From an uncultured Chthonomonas sp. (lineage in GTDB: Bacteria > Armatimonadota > Chthonomonadetes > Chthonomonadales > CAJBBX01), in the NCBI GenBank assembly GCA_903885605.1, contig CAISJD010000144.1, forward strand, positions 1 through 36,049: 36,049 nucleotides of DNA. The letters run 5' to 3'. A program made the translations under genes and the position numbers. Every line of letters starts with the position of its first letter. Within the stretch, counting starts at the first letter, position 1. Below are positions 16,861 to 28,000 of the stretch, in pieces. Under the pieces are notes generated by a model that saw only the letters and a program-made list of their open reading frames with translations, was not told the DNA's origin and made no database searches.

Positions 16861-16908
16861 GGGCCAAGTGGCATCCATGCAGGCTTTGAACGGTCAGGTG
16901 ATCCGACC

Positions 16909-19900
16909 ATGAGAATACCAAGATGGCTTCTGGGCGTGGGTCTGGCCGCGCTGGCGCTTCCGTCGCTCCGGGGGCCTGCCGCGGCAGACGCGGTCACCTA
17001 TGCCTCCACCCGGCAGATCGTCCGAGCAGGCATCATCGCCTCGAGCGCGCTCAACATCGGTTCCACGGGGAGCGAGAACCCTGACCCGCATGTCTTTTAC
17101 GTGCTGGAGAGCCGGGCAGACCTGAAGCCCAGCGGGCTTGAGTTCGTGAACCCGCTGGCGCCGGCCGCCATCACCGGCGATATCTATGCGCGGTGGAAGC
17201 GGCGCGACCGAACCGGCAACGATCCCGCGTTCGTGGCGGGTTCCGCCCTGGCCGATGTCTTCCGCGTGGGCGCCCGGGTCACGAAGGACATGGGCGCGTA
17301 CTGGGAAGTCAACGTCGATACGGTGGCATCCCAGGACCTGCAGCAGTTCGACGTGCTCTTCCTGCATTCCCACAAGCCGAACATCGCGTTTCCGGCAGAG
17401 GTTCGTGAGAAGCTGCGCCGGTACGTGGACAGCGGTGGGACGCTCTGGATCGAGCAGTGCGGCAACATGACGTTCGCCAACGGCTCGCCGTTCATGCTGG
17501 ATGTGCAGTTCAACGCCGCGGCGTCCGGCGGCGGTCCCGGCACCCCCGGCGGCGTCATCGCGGCGCCCAACCACCCGTTGCTCAACCAGCCCTACGCGCT
17601 CTCGGCCAACGAGGTCCAGTCGCTGGGCGACAAGAATATCCGGTTCTGGTACCTCTACTATCCATTCGATGCGAACCTGAACCCGACCAACGCTCCGGGC
17701 GTCGATGACCTGAACCCACCGGCGTCGCATACGCTGGTGCCCGTGGTCTGGAATAGCCGTGGCTATGCGCCGCTTGATGACGTCCGCCCGAACCCCGGCT
17801 GGCGGCCCTATGTGCTGGCGGGGCAGGTCGGCGCCGGACGCGTCGTCTACACCGCCCAGGACACGGGTTGCGCCATCAACGACTATGTCGGCGGAGTCAA
17901 CGTCGGCTTCGGCGGCAACAGCGGTGCGATCAGCGGCAGTTACGTGCTGGGTTCCAAGGCGTCGGACGTCAAGTTCGCCTACAACCTGAGCGTCTGGGCC
18001 ACTGCCCACCGCACGGTTGGCTCCGATGCACGTCGCGTGGGCAGCTCGCCCGCTCGCACCGCCGCCGTGCTGGAGGAGAAGTGGACCGCGCCCGTGAACG
18101 GTGCGCTGGACCGACAGGTGGGCGGCGCTGTCTTCTTCAAGGGCTGCGTCTACGCAGTGGGCGGCGACCTGGTGCTGCGATGCTATACGGCGCGGCCCGG
18201 GTCCGATCTGGACGGAGACGGCAACCCTGATCAGGGCATCGCGGACTTCGTGGCGGGTGCGTCGTACGACCTCATCTGGCAGGTTGACCTGAACCGCTAC
18301 GGTTCAGGCAACGCCAAGGGCGCTTCGGCTCCCACCGTTATTGAGTTCTATGATCCGGCCTTCACGGGCACGACCAACGGCCTGGTGAACCAGCAGCAAC
18401 GCGAACTCGTGGTGGTGACGCTTGCGGACGGTACCGTGGTCGCCTGCCGGGCCCTGCCGCGCGCAGTGGATGCGTCAGGCAGGCTGGTTCTGGCCGGCGT
18501 CCAGAACGCCGAGAACGTGGACTGGGTGGTGCCGTCGTCGCAGACCGGGGCGGTGGACTTCGGTGCGCCGACGGTAGACCTTGCGGCGGCTGAGCGGTTC
18601 TACTGGCCCATCCCAGCCCCAGCCTGGTCCGAGGGTGCGCTCTTTGTGGCGCTCAACACGAACAAAGGCGGCGTGGTGGCTGCCATCGATCCGCGGCGCG
18701 GCTCGAGCCTGTTCCGACTGCAGAAGCCGGTGGGCGTCGGCGAGTCCATGGTCCCCGACCAGGCCGCCTTCCCGCTCACGGCGATCTGGGGCTCGCCGGC
18801 AGCCGGCTACGTGCGCGACACCGCCACGGGCGCCGTGGACAAGGTGATCTACGTTGCCACCTCTCCGGGCGGCGGGCGTGCGGCGCAGGTGCTGGGCATC
18901 CCCTTCATGACGCGCGGCGAGCCGCTTACGGTCGTTTCGTCGGCCACCAGCGTCTTCCGTTCGCGGGCCCGGGTGCCGTGGTTCGTGCCGAACACGGCGA
19001 GCGCGGATGGCGACAACCTGATGCTTCGGCCGCGTGTCTACTGCAGCTACCGCGATGCGGCGACGACGGCCTACGGATCCAAGGAACTGACGTACACCAC
19101 GGCGGCATCGCCGGGCGCCAACGAGTTCACGGCCAAGTTTGACATGGGCGAAGCGCGCGTCATCATCGGCTCCAGCGTCAACGTGCCCTTTGAGCGGGCA
19201 GACGGCAGCACGGGCTCAGTGGGCGTGTCACAGCCCTACGACGAGCGGTTCACCTTCTATGCTGACTACGTCTACAACTGGTCGCCGCTGGCCGCCGATC
19301 CGCCGGTCAAGGTGAATGCGCGCTCCGCGTTCATCGCGCCTGATCCCACCAGCACCAACTTCACGTTCAGCCAGGGCGTCACGCTCACCCCGGACGACCT
19401 GATCCTGTTCCAGTCCTACACATCTGCAGGGATGCCCGGCCGGTCGACGCTCTTTGCGGCCAATGAGCAGGGCTCGGCACAGTCGCGGCTGAAGTGGACG
19501 TATGTGCTGAACCAGCAGTTCCAGATGCGGGTCAACGGCGAGTTGATGACCATCATGCCCCGCTTCGTAGATGCCACCGGCCGGTACCCGCTGGACGCCA
19601 TCTTCGTCGGACAACCGGCGTACAACGATGACACGGTCTATGCCGTAGCCCGGGTCGGCGGCGCCCAGTTCCGGACCTCGGTCCTCTGCGCCTTCCGCGC
19701 CAAGCCGGACTTCGTGCTGCACCTGGGCCGGCCGATCGATCAGGGCGTGCGCATTCGCATCCGACAGCCGAACCCCTACACAACCACAGCCGACCCCGAC
19801 GCCTTCATTGAGTTGGCGGCAACGCAGTACACGGTCGACTATGCGGCGCAGACGATTCGCATCTCGGCCATGGCGCCGCCCGGAGCGGTCTCGACCAACT

Positions 19901-21924
19901 ACGTTTCCGCTTCGCTGCCGTTTGTGGTGCAGGTAGGCACGGCGGCCGAGCAGGTGATCTGGGGCTCGCGCATCGATCCAAGCGGCGCGCGTCGTGGCGG
20001 CTCGGACGGCGTCGATAACCTGCTCTGGTACACCTTCCTTCCGGGCATCGCAAGCACGTCGCCGATGGTCCAGGGCGATGTGGTCTGGATCGGGCTGACG
20101 GACGGTCGCCTGGTGAGCTATGACGCAGACCCGGCTACAACCAACCCGGCCTTCCAGGCCAACGGCGACCGCGTCGATGTCTCGCCGCGCTGGGTGGTCA
20201 CTACCGGCGCCTCCGGCCTCGCGAACCCGCCCACCATGGTCGACAACGTGATGGCCGTGGCCACTGCCGGCGGCATCGTGGCTTACGAAGACAACATCAC
20301 CGTGGTCGCGGATAGCCAGCGCATCCTTGAGGTGAACGCCGCGGGGGACGCCGTTTGGTCCTGCGACGGAACTCGGGCCTACAGCGTGGCCGGCGGAAGC
20401 CTGACCGACTACACGGACCCCCTGAACCCCATCGTGGGTTCCGGTGTTCCCGCTGCGCAGATGGTGCCGTTCGCCAAGCCAGCCGTCGTGCGGCGCATGG
20501 GCTCCAACGGCTTCCTGGTGGTGGATACCGGCAACAACCGCGTCGTGCACATGGACCGCGGCGGCTCCGTGCTCTGGGAAGTGAACCGGCTTTTCGACGA
20601 CTACCGCGGCCTGCTGCGGCCGGGCGATCCGCTGACGCTGAACCAGCCCACGGACTGCTCCTACTGGACCGAGTTCGAGAGCAACCTGAGCATCTCAGGC
20701 GGCGGCTTCTCGTATTCGGGCGCCGGCTACATCACGCACTACCTGATCGCCGATACCGGCAATTTCCGCGTGATCGAGCTGATCGACGTCCATCGCCTGG
20801 ACGGCACGGTCGTCATGCTGCGGCGCGTCAACTTCGTCAGCAGCACGCTGGCCAGCCAGGGGAAGCGCTACAAGTACCGATCCGTGCAGCGGGTGGTCCT
20901 GCGTAACTCGGACCTTCCGGCCGATCCGCCGAGCTGGCGCCAGAACCCTTACGACCCGAACCTGGCGCCGCTCGCCATGCGTTACCTGACGCTGGCCGCG
21001 GTGCAGAACGCCCGGATGGTGGATCCGTCCACACCGCAGTTCGCCAGCCAGGGCTTGGTCGATACGTCGGAGTCCGGCGGCGGCTCGCTGGCCGTGCTGA
21101 AGGAGTCCGGCGATCCGCTGGCCGTCATCAGCAACCTGCGCATCCCCAACGGCTCGGGCGGCGTGGTCGTCCAGCCGATATCCGGCCCTGTCTACCTCTC
21201 CATGTTCACCGAGGCGGCCGCCGGCGGCATGGCGGTACGGTTCCTGATCGTCGACTCCAACGGCTGCTACCAGGCGCGCTTGAGCTTCGTGCAGCACGCC
21301 GGCGCACCGGCCTATACGGAGCCGGTGATGGACGTGGAGTGGCTGCTCACGGCGGATGACTACTACCGGATGACGGGCAAGCAACTGCAGGCGGCGAGCC
21401 TGGTGCGGTTGACCGCATCGGCCAACAACCCGCAGTTCCCGGCTCTCCGGCAGTTCCTGATCGCCAACCGGTTCAGCGGATCGGATGATCCGGCGGTGTT
21501 CAACGGCGGCACGCCCTTCTTCAACTCGAACGTGGGCAACCCCGCGGCGGGCAACATCACCGGTCCCTCGGACTTCCACGGGGAGGTTTTCGTCGTGAAC
21601 CCGTCGACGTTCTCGTTCGGCGGCACGCACGGGTACATCCCGGACTACAGCGTCGTCGCCGGGTCGTTCCTGTGGCCCAACGACGGGCAGCCATACCTGG
21701 TCCAGGGCGCCGCAGTGAATATGCCGCGCGCCAGCATCATCCGCCGCATTCCCGCGGAGACGGTGCCGCGGCCGCCGGACAGCGTGATCCGCAATGCCGA
21801 CGGCAGCGTGCTGAATGTCGGCTCGGCGGCCGTGGGAACACTGATCCGCAGCGTCGGGTCGAACGATAGGGGATCGAACACGGCGACGCTGGAACAGCCG
21901 GGTTTCGCGGACCGGCCCAACTAG
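16909..21924 (+). CDS. Giant secreted protein: DUF4159-like N-terminus plus beta-propeller-like repeats (1671 aa)
   Basis: Function not recognised. A Sec signal peptide is clear (MRIPRWLLGVGLAALALPSL, probable cut AAA|D at 26/27). Residues about 55-370 resemble DUF4159/glutamine-amidotransferase-fold proteins: FDVLFLHSHKPNIAF, then VREKLRRYVDSGGTLWIEQC, then a GAGRVVYTAQDTG strand. The rest is mostly beta, with PQQ/NHL-like blades: CVYAVGGDLVLRCY, ALFVALNTNKGGVVAAIDP, VVWIGLTDGRLVSYD, FLVVDTGNNRVVHMD near 1202 and YLIADTGNFRVIEL near 1277. A YTVDYAAQTIRIS module near 972 matches modules in the 602-residue prepilin. There is no LPXTG, T9SS-like or autotransporter C-terminal domain, so how it is held at the surface is unclear. 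Its place directly after the prepilins suggests a pilus-linked adhesin or cargo. Confidence 0.75.
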   Translation: MRIPRWLLGVGLAALALPSLRGPAAADAVTYASTRQIVRAGIIASSALNIGSTGSENPDPHVFYVLESRADLKPSGLEFVNPLAPAAITGDIYARWKRRDRTGNDPAFVAGSALADVFRVGARVTKDMGAYWEVNVDTVASQDLQQFDVLFLHSHKPNIAFPAEVREKLRRYVDSGGTLWIEQCGNMTFANGSPFMLDVQFNAAASGGGPGTPGGVIAAPNHPLLNQPYALSANEVQSLGDKNIRFWYLYYPFDANLNPTNAPGVDDLNPPASHTLVPVVWNSRGYAPLDDVRPNPGWRPYVLAGQVGAGRVVYTAQDTGCAINDYVGGVNVGFGGNSGAISGSYVLGSKASDVKFAYNLSVWATAHRTVGSDARRVGSSPARTAAVLEEKWTAPVNGALDRQVGGAVFFKGCVYAVGGDLVLRCYTARPGSDLDGDGNPDQGIADFVAGASYDLIWQVDLNRYGSGNAKGASAPTVIEFYDPAFTGTTNGLVNQQQRELVVVTLADGTVVACRALPRAVDASGRLVLAGVQNAENVDWVVPSSQTGAVDFGAPTVDLAAAERFYWPIPAPAWSEGALFVALNTNKGGVVAAIDPRRGSSLFRLQKPVGVGESMVPDQAAFPLTAIWGSPAAGYVRDTATGAVDKVIYVATSPGGGRAAQVLGIPFMTRGEPLTVVSSATSVFRSRARVPWFVPNTASADGDNLMLRPRVYCSYRDAATTAYGSKELTYTTAASPGANEFTAKFDMGEARVIIGSSVNVPFERADGSTGSVGVSQPYDERFTFYADYVYNWSPLAADPPVKVNARSAFIAPDPTSTNFTFSQGVTLTPDDLILFQSYTSAGMPGRSTLFAANEQGSAQSRLKWTYVLNQQFQMRVNGELMTIMPRFVDATGRYPLDAIFVGQPAYNDDTVYAVARVGGAQFRTSVLCAFRAKPDFVLHLGRPIDQGVRIRIRQPNPYTTTADPDAFIELAATQYTVDYAAQTIRISAMAPPGAVSTNYVSASLPFVVQVGTAAEQVIWGSRIDPSGARRGGSDGVDNLLWYTFLPGIASTSPMVQGDVVWIGLTDGRLVSYDADPATTNPAFQANGDRVDVSPRWVVTTGASGLANPPTMVDNVMAVATAGGIVAYEDNITVVADSQRILEVNAAGDAVWSCDGTRAYSVAGGSLTDYTDPLNPIVGSGVPAAQMVPFAKPAVVRRMGSNGFLVVDTGNNRVVHMDRGGSVLWEVNRLFDDYRGLLRPGDPLTLNQPTDCSYWTEFESNLSISGGGFSYSGAGYITHYLIADTGNFRVIELIDVHRLDGTVVMLRRVNFVSSTLASQGKRYKYRSVQRVVLRNSDLPADPPSWRQNPYDPNLAPLAMRYLTLAAVQNARMVDPSTPQFASQGLVDTSESGGGSLAVLKESGDPLAVISNLRIPNGSGGVVVQPISGPVYLSMFTEAAAGGMAVRFLIVDSNGCYQARLSFVQHAGAPAYTEPVMDVEWLLTADDYYRMTGKQLQAASLVRLTASANNPQFPALRQFLIANRFSGSDDPAVFNGGTPFFNSNVGNPAAGNITGPSDFHGEVFVVNPSTFSFGGTHGYIPDYSVVAGSFLWPNDGQPYLVQGAAVNMPRASIIRRIPAETVPRPPDSVIRNADGSVLNVGSAAVGTLIRSVGSNDRGSNTATLEQPGFADRPN

Positions 21925-22065
21925 CCCGGCTCAGTTGGTCAATCGGGGTGGGGTGGGGTCCGGAACGCAGTACGGCGCTCCGGACCTTGCCGCAAGGCGC
22001 CCTCCCGGGCTATCAAATGTGTTAGGTGGGGCCACATTGGCCGTACGGATAGGGTGGATCGTTCC
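21925..22065 (+). other. Intergenic region between the two giants: G-tracts and an 8-bp stem-loop
   Basis: Three runs of GGGG separated by single T (21945-21958) run into an inverted repeat: GGTCCGGA 21957-21964 pairs exactly with TCCGGACC 21979-21986 across a 14-base loop. A weak promoter-like pair, TTGCCG (21987-21992), 18 bases, TATCAA (22011-22016), follows. No T-tract is present. The region may hold a terminator or stability element for the upstream giant and a weak start for the downstream one; all of this is tentative. Confidence 0.3.
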
Positions 22066-25000
22066 ATGAAGCACACTCGAATGAGTTCCCTTGCCGGGCT
22101 GGCGGCGTTGCTGGCAGCGACCCTCGGCGTGCCGGGAGCTTGTCAGACGTTCACAGACAGCGACTGGCTTCACGGGCGCGGCGGCCCCCAGCGGCGCGGG
22201 TCCAACGGCGATCCCGGCCTCGACTCGGCCACCAGGCAGCTCGGCCGAGTATGGGTCTACCCGGCGACGCGCGACCTTCCGGCTGAGATCGTGGTGGACA
22301 ACACGACGCTGCCGCCCTCAGCGGCCAACGCCACCGGCCAGGCCTTCGAGGTCGCCGGCGCGTGGAGCTACCCGGCAGTCGCAGATCGCGCCTACGGGGC
22401 CTGGCCGCCGAGCGACCAGGCCAGTAGCAAGCTGGGCGACTACGTCTATGCACCGGCTGTCTCAAGCGCTGAGCTGGCCACGCTTGGCACGGATATCCTC
22501 GCGGGCCTGCCGGTGTTGGGAACCGACTCCGCCAGCACAACCGCCTACCGATCGATCCACAACGCGCTGAAGGCCAGTACCAACTACGCACGGTGGACCT
22601 TCGGGACCGCCTATCCGACGGGCACCAAGCAGGGGCTCGTCGATGTGGGTAGCCGCGCCCTGCAGCCGAACCAGCGCTACGCCGTCTACATTCGCTTCCC
22701 ATCCAGCGGCACCACCATCGGCGCCGACGCCCACCCGAACCTCGACCACGCCATGGTGCGCGTCAGCTGGGGCTCCGACCCTGACGACCCGATCAAGAGC
22801 CGCATTTTCATGGTGGACTTCGGGCAGACCGGCGGCACGTGGATCCGAATTCGCGCAGGTTCCGGCGACGACCGGTACTTCCCGTACGACGGGACCAACC
22901 CGATCCGGGTCACGCTCTACGCGGAGACACCAGACGCGGTGACGGATACTTCGGCGTTCCCCTATTCGCCGATCATTGTGGCGGACGCGGTGCGCCTGGT
23001 GCCTGAGGCCCTGCGGGGCGAAATCCATGCCCCGGCTGTGAGCGCAGTGCTCCCGGCAGGCGACGCCACGGGCCATACCGCCTACACCCAGCTCACCTAC
23101 TTCGGCCGCGATGAGACCACAGGTCCGGCGTTCCTTTTCCCGACGACGGCCATGTACACGAACTCGTCGGGCTTCGGCGCCGTGACGCTGGACCCGTCCA
23201 CCGCGTACAACGCTACCACGAACCCCATCGTCGCCGATCCGACGTCCAGCATTCGGTCCGCGGTCTTCTACTGCATGCAGGACGACGTCGATACCGTGAC
23301 GCCGAACAACGGAAAGTACGGCAAGCTGCGTTGGCGGTATGTGGCACGTACGGTCCAGACAAAGAACACGACCATCGACGATGCCGACGCCGGCTTCAGC
23401 ACGGGCGTGACGCCGCAGGACTTTCCGGTCCTCGACCCGGTCCCGGCGGCTACGGACGATTTCTACGGTGTGAACTACCGCGCAGTGGCCGCCCAGGCGA
23501 GCGCCGTGACGCCGCGGACCGCCACATGGAGGGCAAGCCTTCCGGAGGGCACCTACTCGGTCTACGCCTGGATACCCGGCGCCGCCTCGCTGACGCCTAC
23601 GCAGCCGGCGCGGAAGGCCCACTACGCGATCACCACGCTGGCCGGCACGGTGGATGTCTGGCTCGACCAGCGGAACACCTCGGACAGCGCCACACAGAAG
23701 TTCGGTACCTGGCGGCTCTTGACTTCGGGCGTCCACTTTATCCCGGCCACGGCCGGCGCCACGGTTGACGCCACGGTTGTGCTCGACAACGTCTCCGCCG
23801 AGGATGCCGCAGCGGCTCGATCGGTCGTGGCGGACGCGGTCCAGTTTGTGGCCGAGTCGCAGACCTCGAACAGCGTGGTGGCCTCGCCGCTCGTGGCCGA
23901 CGTGGCTTGGCCGTCCGGCGTGAAGCGCAAGGTGGTCTACTTCGGGACCACGGACGGGCACCTCTGGGCGCTGGACGCACTGGGCGTAGGCGGCCAGAGC
24001 ACGCTGACCACGCCCTACTGGGTCTACCCGTCTGTGGCGAGCCCGGACCCGACGACCGACCTGAACAGCGACGGCCTGTTCAATTTCCCGCAGGACGATC
24101 CGAACTTCATCGCTGACCCCATGAGCGGACGGCCGAACCAGGCCATCGACGGCGACATCACGCCCGCCCGGCAGGTCGGCGCCACGAAGGCCTACACGAC
24201 GATGAACGTGCTGCCGGACCTGGGCGCCTTCACCTCGTCGCCGATCTACGTTGAGACCGAGAAGGGGCTCGCGCCCAACATCGTGCGAACTCCGTACATC
24301 GTGGTGGGCAACGCCAACGGCCGCCTCTATGCTTTCGACCCGGTCGGCCGCGTCAGTGCCGCCAACGAGCCCTTCGCATCGACGATCTCCGCCGGGGACG
24401 TGCCGGGCGTTCCCGGCACGACGCGGCGCCTGATGACCTGGCCCACGACCGGTCGCGACAAGTGGCTGGACGCCGGCGGCCTTGTGGCACCCAAGCCGTT
24501 CAGCGCCTACAGCGACGATGCCCATGTGGTCTCCATCGCCTCGGCGCCGGCGGCGCCCAAGCTGGACGCCGCGTTCCGCACTGATCGTGTGGTGATCGGC
24601 GCCGGCGACGGCCACGTCTACGCCGTGGACCTCCAGGGCCTTGACACCAAAGAGCGGATCTCGAACCCGACCAAGGACGGGGCAGCTATCTGGCAGTTCC
24701 CCGAAAGCACCACCAGCCTTGCGCCGGTGATGCTGAGCGGGGCCCTCACAACCGACGACAACAGCGGCCGGTACATCTTCTCTGCCGGTGGGCGCGTCTA
24801 CTGCGTGCGCGCCCCGGATAGCGCGACGGGCCAGCCCAAAGATGCCGACGGCTACCTGCGGCCGGACTGGGTCTATCCCTACGCGGTGGCTCCCGGCAAC
24901 CCGGCGAAGGACAACGATGCCGCAATCGAGGAGACCGACTTCACGGCTCCGGCATACAAGGCCACCGTCCATGCCGACCTGAACGGCGGGAACCCCGTGG

Positions 25001-28000
25001 CCTTCGTGGCCAACAAGGACGGCCGCGTCTTCGCACTGGACGCCACACCGACGGGCAATCCGGCCGCCGGGCCGACTGTCCTGTGGCAGAGCGCCAGCCG
25101 CGGCAGCACCCGTGCGTCCGCTGTCTACCTCGACTCCCTTCCGCCGCAGATCCGGTACGGGCTCACGACGGTCCATCGAAACCCGGCCGTGATCCTTCCT
25201 CTCGAGACCGGCGGGATCGTAGCCTTCTCGGCGGTGACCATCGGCTCCGCTGATGCCGGCATCCCGGTCTGGAGCTTCGGGGACGCCTCGGTGGGGAGCG
25301 TGCCTCTCACGGCGCTGGGCGCAAACAACATCCCGCTGCCTGCTCCTGTCTCGTTCCCGACTAGCTCGGCAGGGCGTGGCGCGGACGCGATCACAGCGAA
25401 TACGTGGGCCTACAGCGGCGACGACGGCAACCCGCAGACCGGTGAGCCGCACGGCCAGATGCGCGCCTACTGGCGGACCACATGGGCGAACGATCTGCTG
25501 GGCCTCGACATGCAGACGCCGGACGAGCCCGAGGTTTCGGCTGAGGACGGCGAGTCCACCGTCAGCCTGCGCGGCGTCGAAGTCTGGAACGCTGAGAAGG
25601 ATAAGCCGGCCCAACCGAACCCGGTCTGGGAGCATTTCGGCGACACCGTTGAGGCCACCGCCAAGTCCGGTTTCACCGAGTGGGCCGCAGGCCACCACAA
25701 ACCTGACAGCGTGGGTGACCCTGACAACATGGTCGTGTACGAGTGGGGCGATACCATCTACACGGCGGCCTGGGGCGTTATCCGCTCCACCGCCGCCAAC
25801 CCGCCGCTCCCCACGGTCACGTTCCGCCTCTTCGGCTCGGGCCAGAGCCGACCGTCGCTCACCGTCGGTTCGCAGCGCGACGTGACGCTCGACGCCTTCG
25901 ATTACGGCGACGGCTCGAAGGCCTACCCCTGGGTCGCGAAGATCGCCTTCCCCTTGGGCCGCGGCTCGGAGGCCGACGCGCAGACGCCCGGCCGCCGGTA
26001 CACGGTCTACGCACAGGCCCAGCTGAACAGCAACGGCATTAACATTCCGTCGCTGCAACTGGCCGCAGGGCAGTCGCTGATCAAAAAGTCGGACGACTGG
26101 CACCTTGAGCTCTCCGCGGCTAACGAGAACAAGCTGGCGATTACGGACAAGCGCACCATGGCCATCGCCCACCCGCTGGCCGTCAGCACTCGCGGCACAC
26201 CGGGCGGCGCAGGCGTCGGTCCGGCCGTGCCGAACGTGATGGGCTGGACCCTCACGCCGTCGGGCGGAGCAGCCATCCAGGAGCTGCTTGCCAACGGCAA
26301 CAACCGGTACAACCCGCCCGTGGGGCAGGGCGCGCAGAAGGATATGGTGGCGCCGCTGGGCCTGGTGGGTCACGGAGGAAGCGCCACCTACGTGGGCGTG
26401 GACGCTGCCGGCAACCGCCGAGACTCGTTCCTCGTGGCTGACCGCAGCAACCTGTACAAGCTGGGGCAGGCGCTCAACAACCTCCGCGTCGAGCGGCGGG
26501 GCCTCGGTTGGACCTACAACAAGCAGCTCGGCGGCGTTCGAGCGGCCACGGGCGACGTCATGAACCCGCTACCGTGGGAGTCCTTCCCGACGCGTGTGCC
26601 CAACGTCTCCAAGGATTACCCGGACATGGACGCCTCGCGCGTCACGCTTCGGGTCGGCTCCATCGATATCGGGACCAAGGCGGCTACGCTTCCCAACGCT
26701 TGGGACAGCGCGACATCGGCCAAGCGGCTCAACTACGTTCCCATCGACCTGTCCGTGCAGGTTCCCAAGTTCCAGCCGGCCAACGTCTCGGCGGCCAACG
26801 CCTACGAGGACATCAACGGCAACGTGCGGGCGCTCTACGGCCCCATGCGGACCGATACCGGTCAGCCTGCGACGTCGGGCCTCTTCTCTCCCAGCGCGGG
26901 GTATGTGGGTCGGATCGTGGTCTTCGTGGACAACAACGGCGACGGGAAGTACCAGGGCGCCGCAGTGCAGACGACCGCCCTGCAGACGCAGACGCAGACG
27001 CGCGAGGAGGTCTATCGCTCCGTGGGTGTGGGCCTGGCGGTGTCGCCTGACCTGAACATGCGGACCGAGGAAGAGACCATCGACCTGGGCCGCGCCCCGC
27101 ACGGCGCCGGGCTGACGCCGACCATTCCGTTCCTGCCGTCGGGCGTCGGGCCGTATGTGAACACGCCCTCACCGTTCGATTCATCCAACGGTTTCCACCT
27201 CTTCGCGCCGTTCACGGTGCGCAACCAGGGCAACGTCAACCTGACTAACCTTCGCGTGGCCAAGGCTGTCGGCAACGCCGCTACCGCCTCCAACCCGCTG
27301 CTCTGGCCGAGGCTGAACAGCGACCAGGTGTCGTCGCTACAGTCGACGTACCTCAGTTCCGGCGCACCGATCCTGCTGGGCGGGCTCGACCCGCTGGCCA
27401 ACTGGCGCCTCAACACTCCGCTGGTGGCGCGGGCCTACCCGCTGCCCATCGGCGCGGCGGGCGGCGCCGCCAACCTGGGCGTCGTCTCATCGCTGGACCA
27501 TGCGCGCGGTAACGGCCAGTACGATATCGAGATCGACTGGAGCCTGGCTCCGTACAGCGCCGCAGCGCCGTGGCCGTTCAGCCTCGCGGCGCTGGGTGTG
27601 GCTGGGGGCAATCCGTATGTGCCGGCGTCGAACCCGCTGGGCTGGGCCGAGGGCGTCAATGCCGTTCCGACGCTCCACAAGGCGCGCCCAGGCGACGGGA
27701 CGGGCACGACCCTCTCGATCCCCGACGTCTCATACGGCGACCCTCTGGGCGTCCTGGCGACGTTGCGAGCCTCCGGCCGCGACGTCCGGCCGCGCATCGG
27801 TATTGCGCCGCCTGTCGGCACCCCGGTGGGCACCTACACCGGCGTGGTCAATGTCTTTGAGGACGCCATGCCGCTGCAGTGGCGTGAGTGGACCGCCCAT
27901 TACGCCACGGTGAACGGAGGCGTGAACCCGCTCGCCACGGCGGCGGACAATGACGGCATCCTGAACCTGAAGATCGACCCTGCCACGGGAGCCATGGTCG

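Noticed and set aside
21945..21958. G-quadruplex between the two giant genes
   Set aside because: Only three GGGG runs are adjacent; a fourth run needed for an intramolecular quadruplex is not close by.
22462..26373. 1303-residue open frame on the - strand inside the largest gene
   Set aside because: A product of third-position G/C bias opposite a long real gene; Arg/His/Val/Gly-rich with no recognisable fold, while the + frame has clear repeats and a signal peptide.
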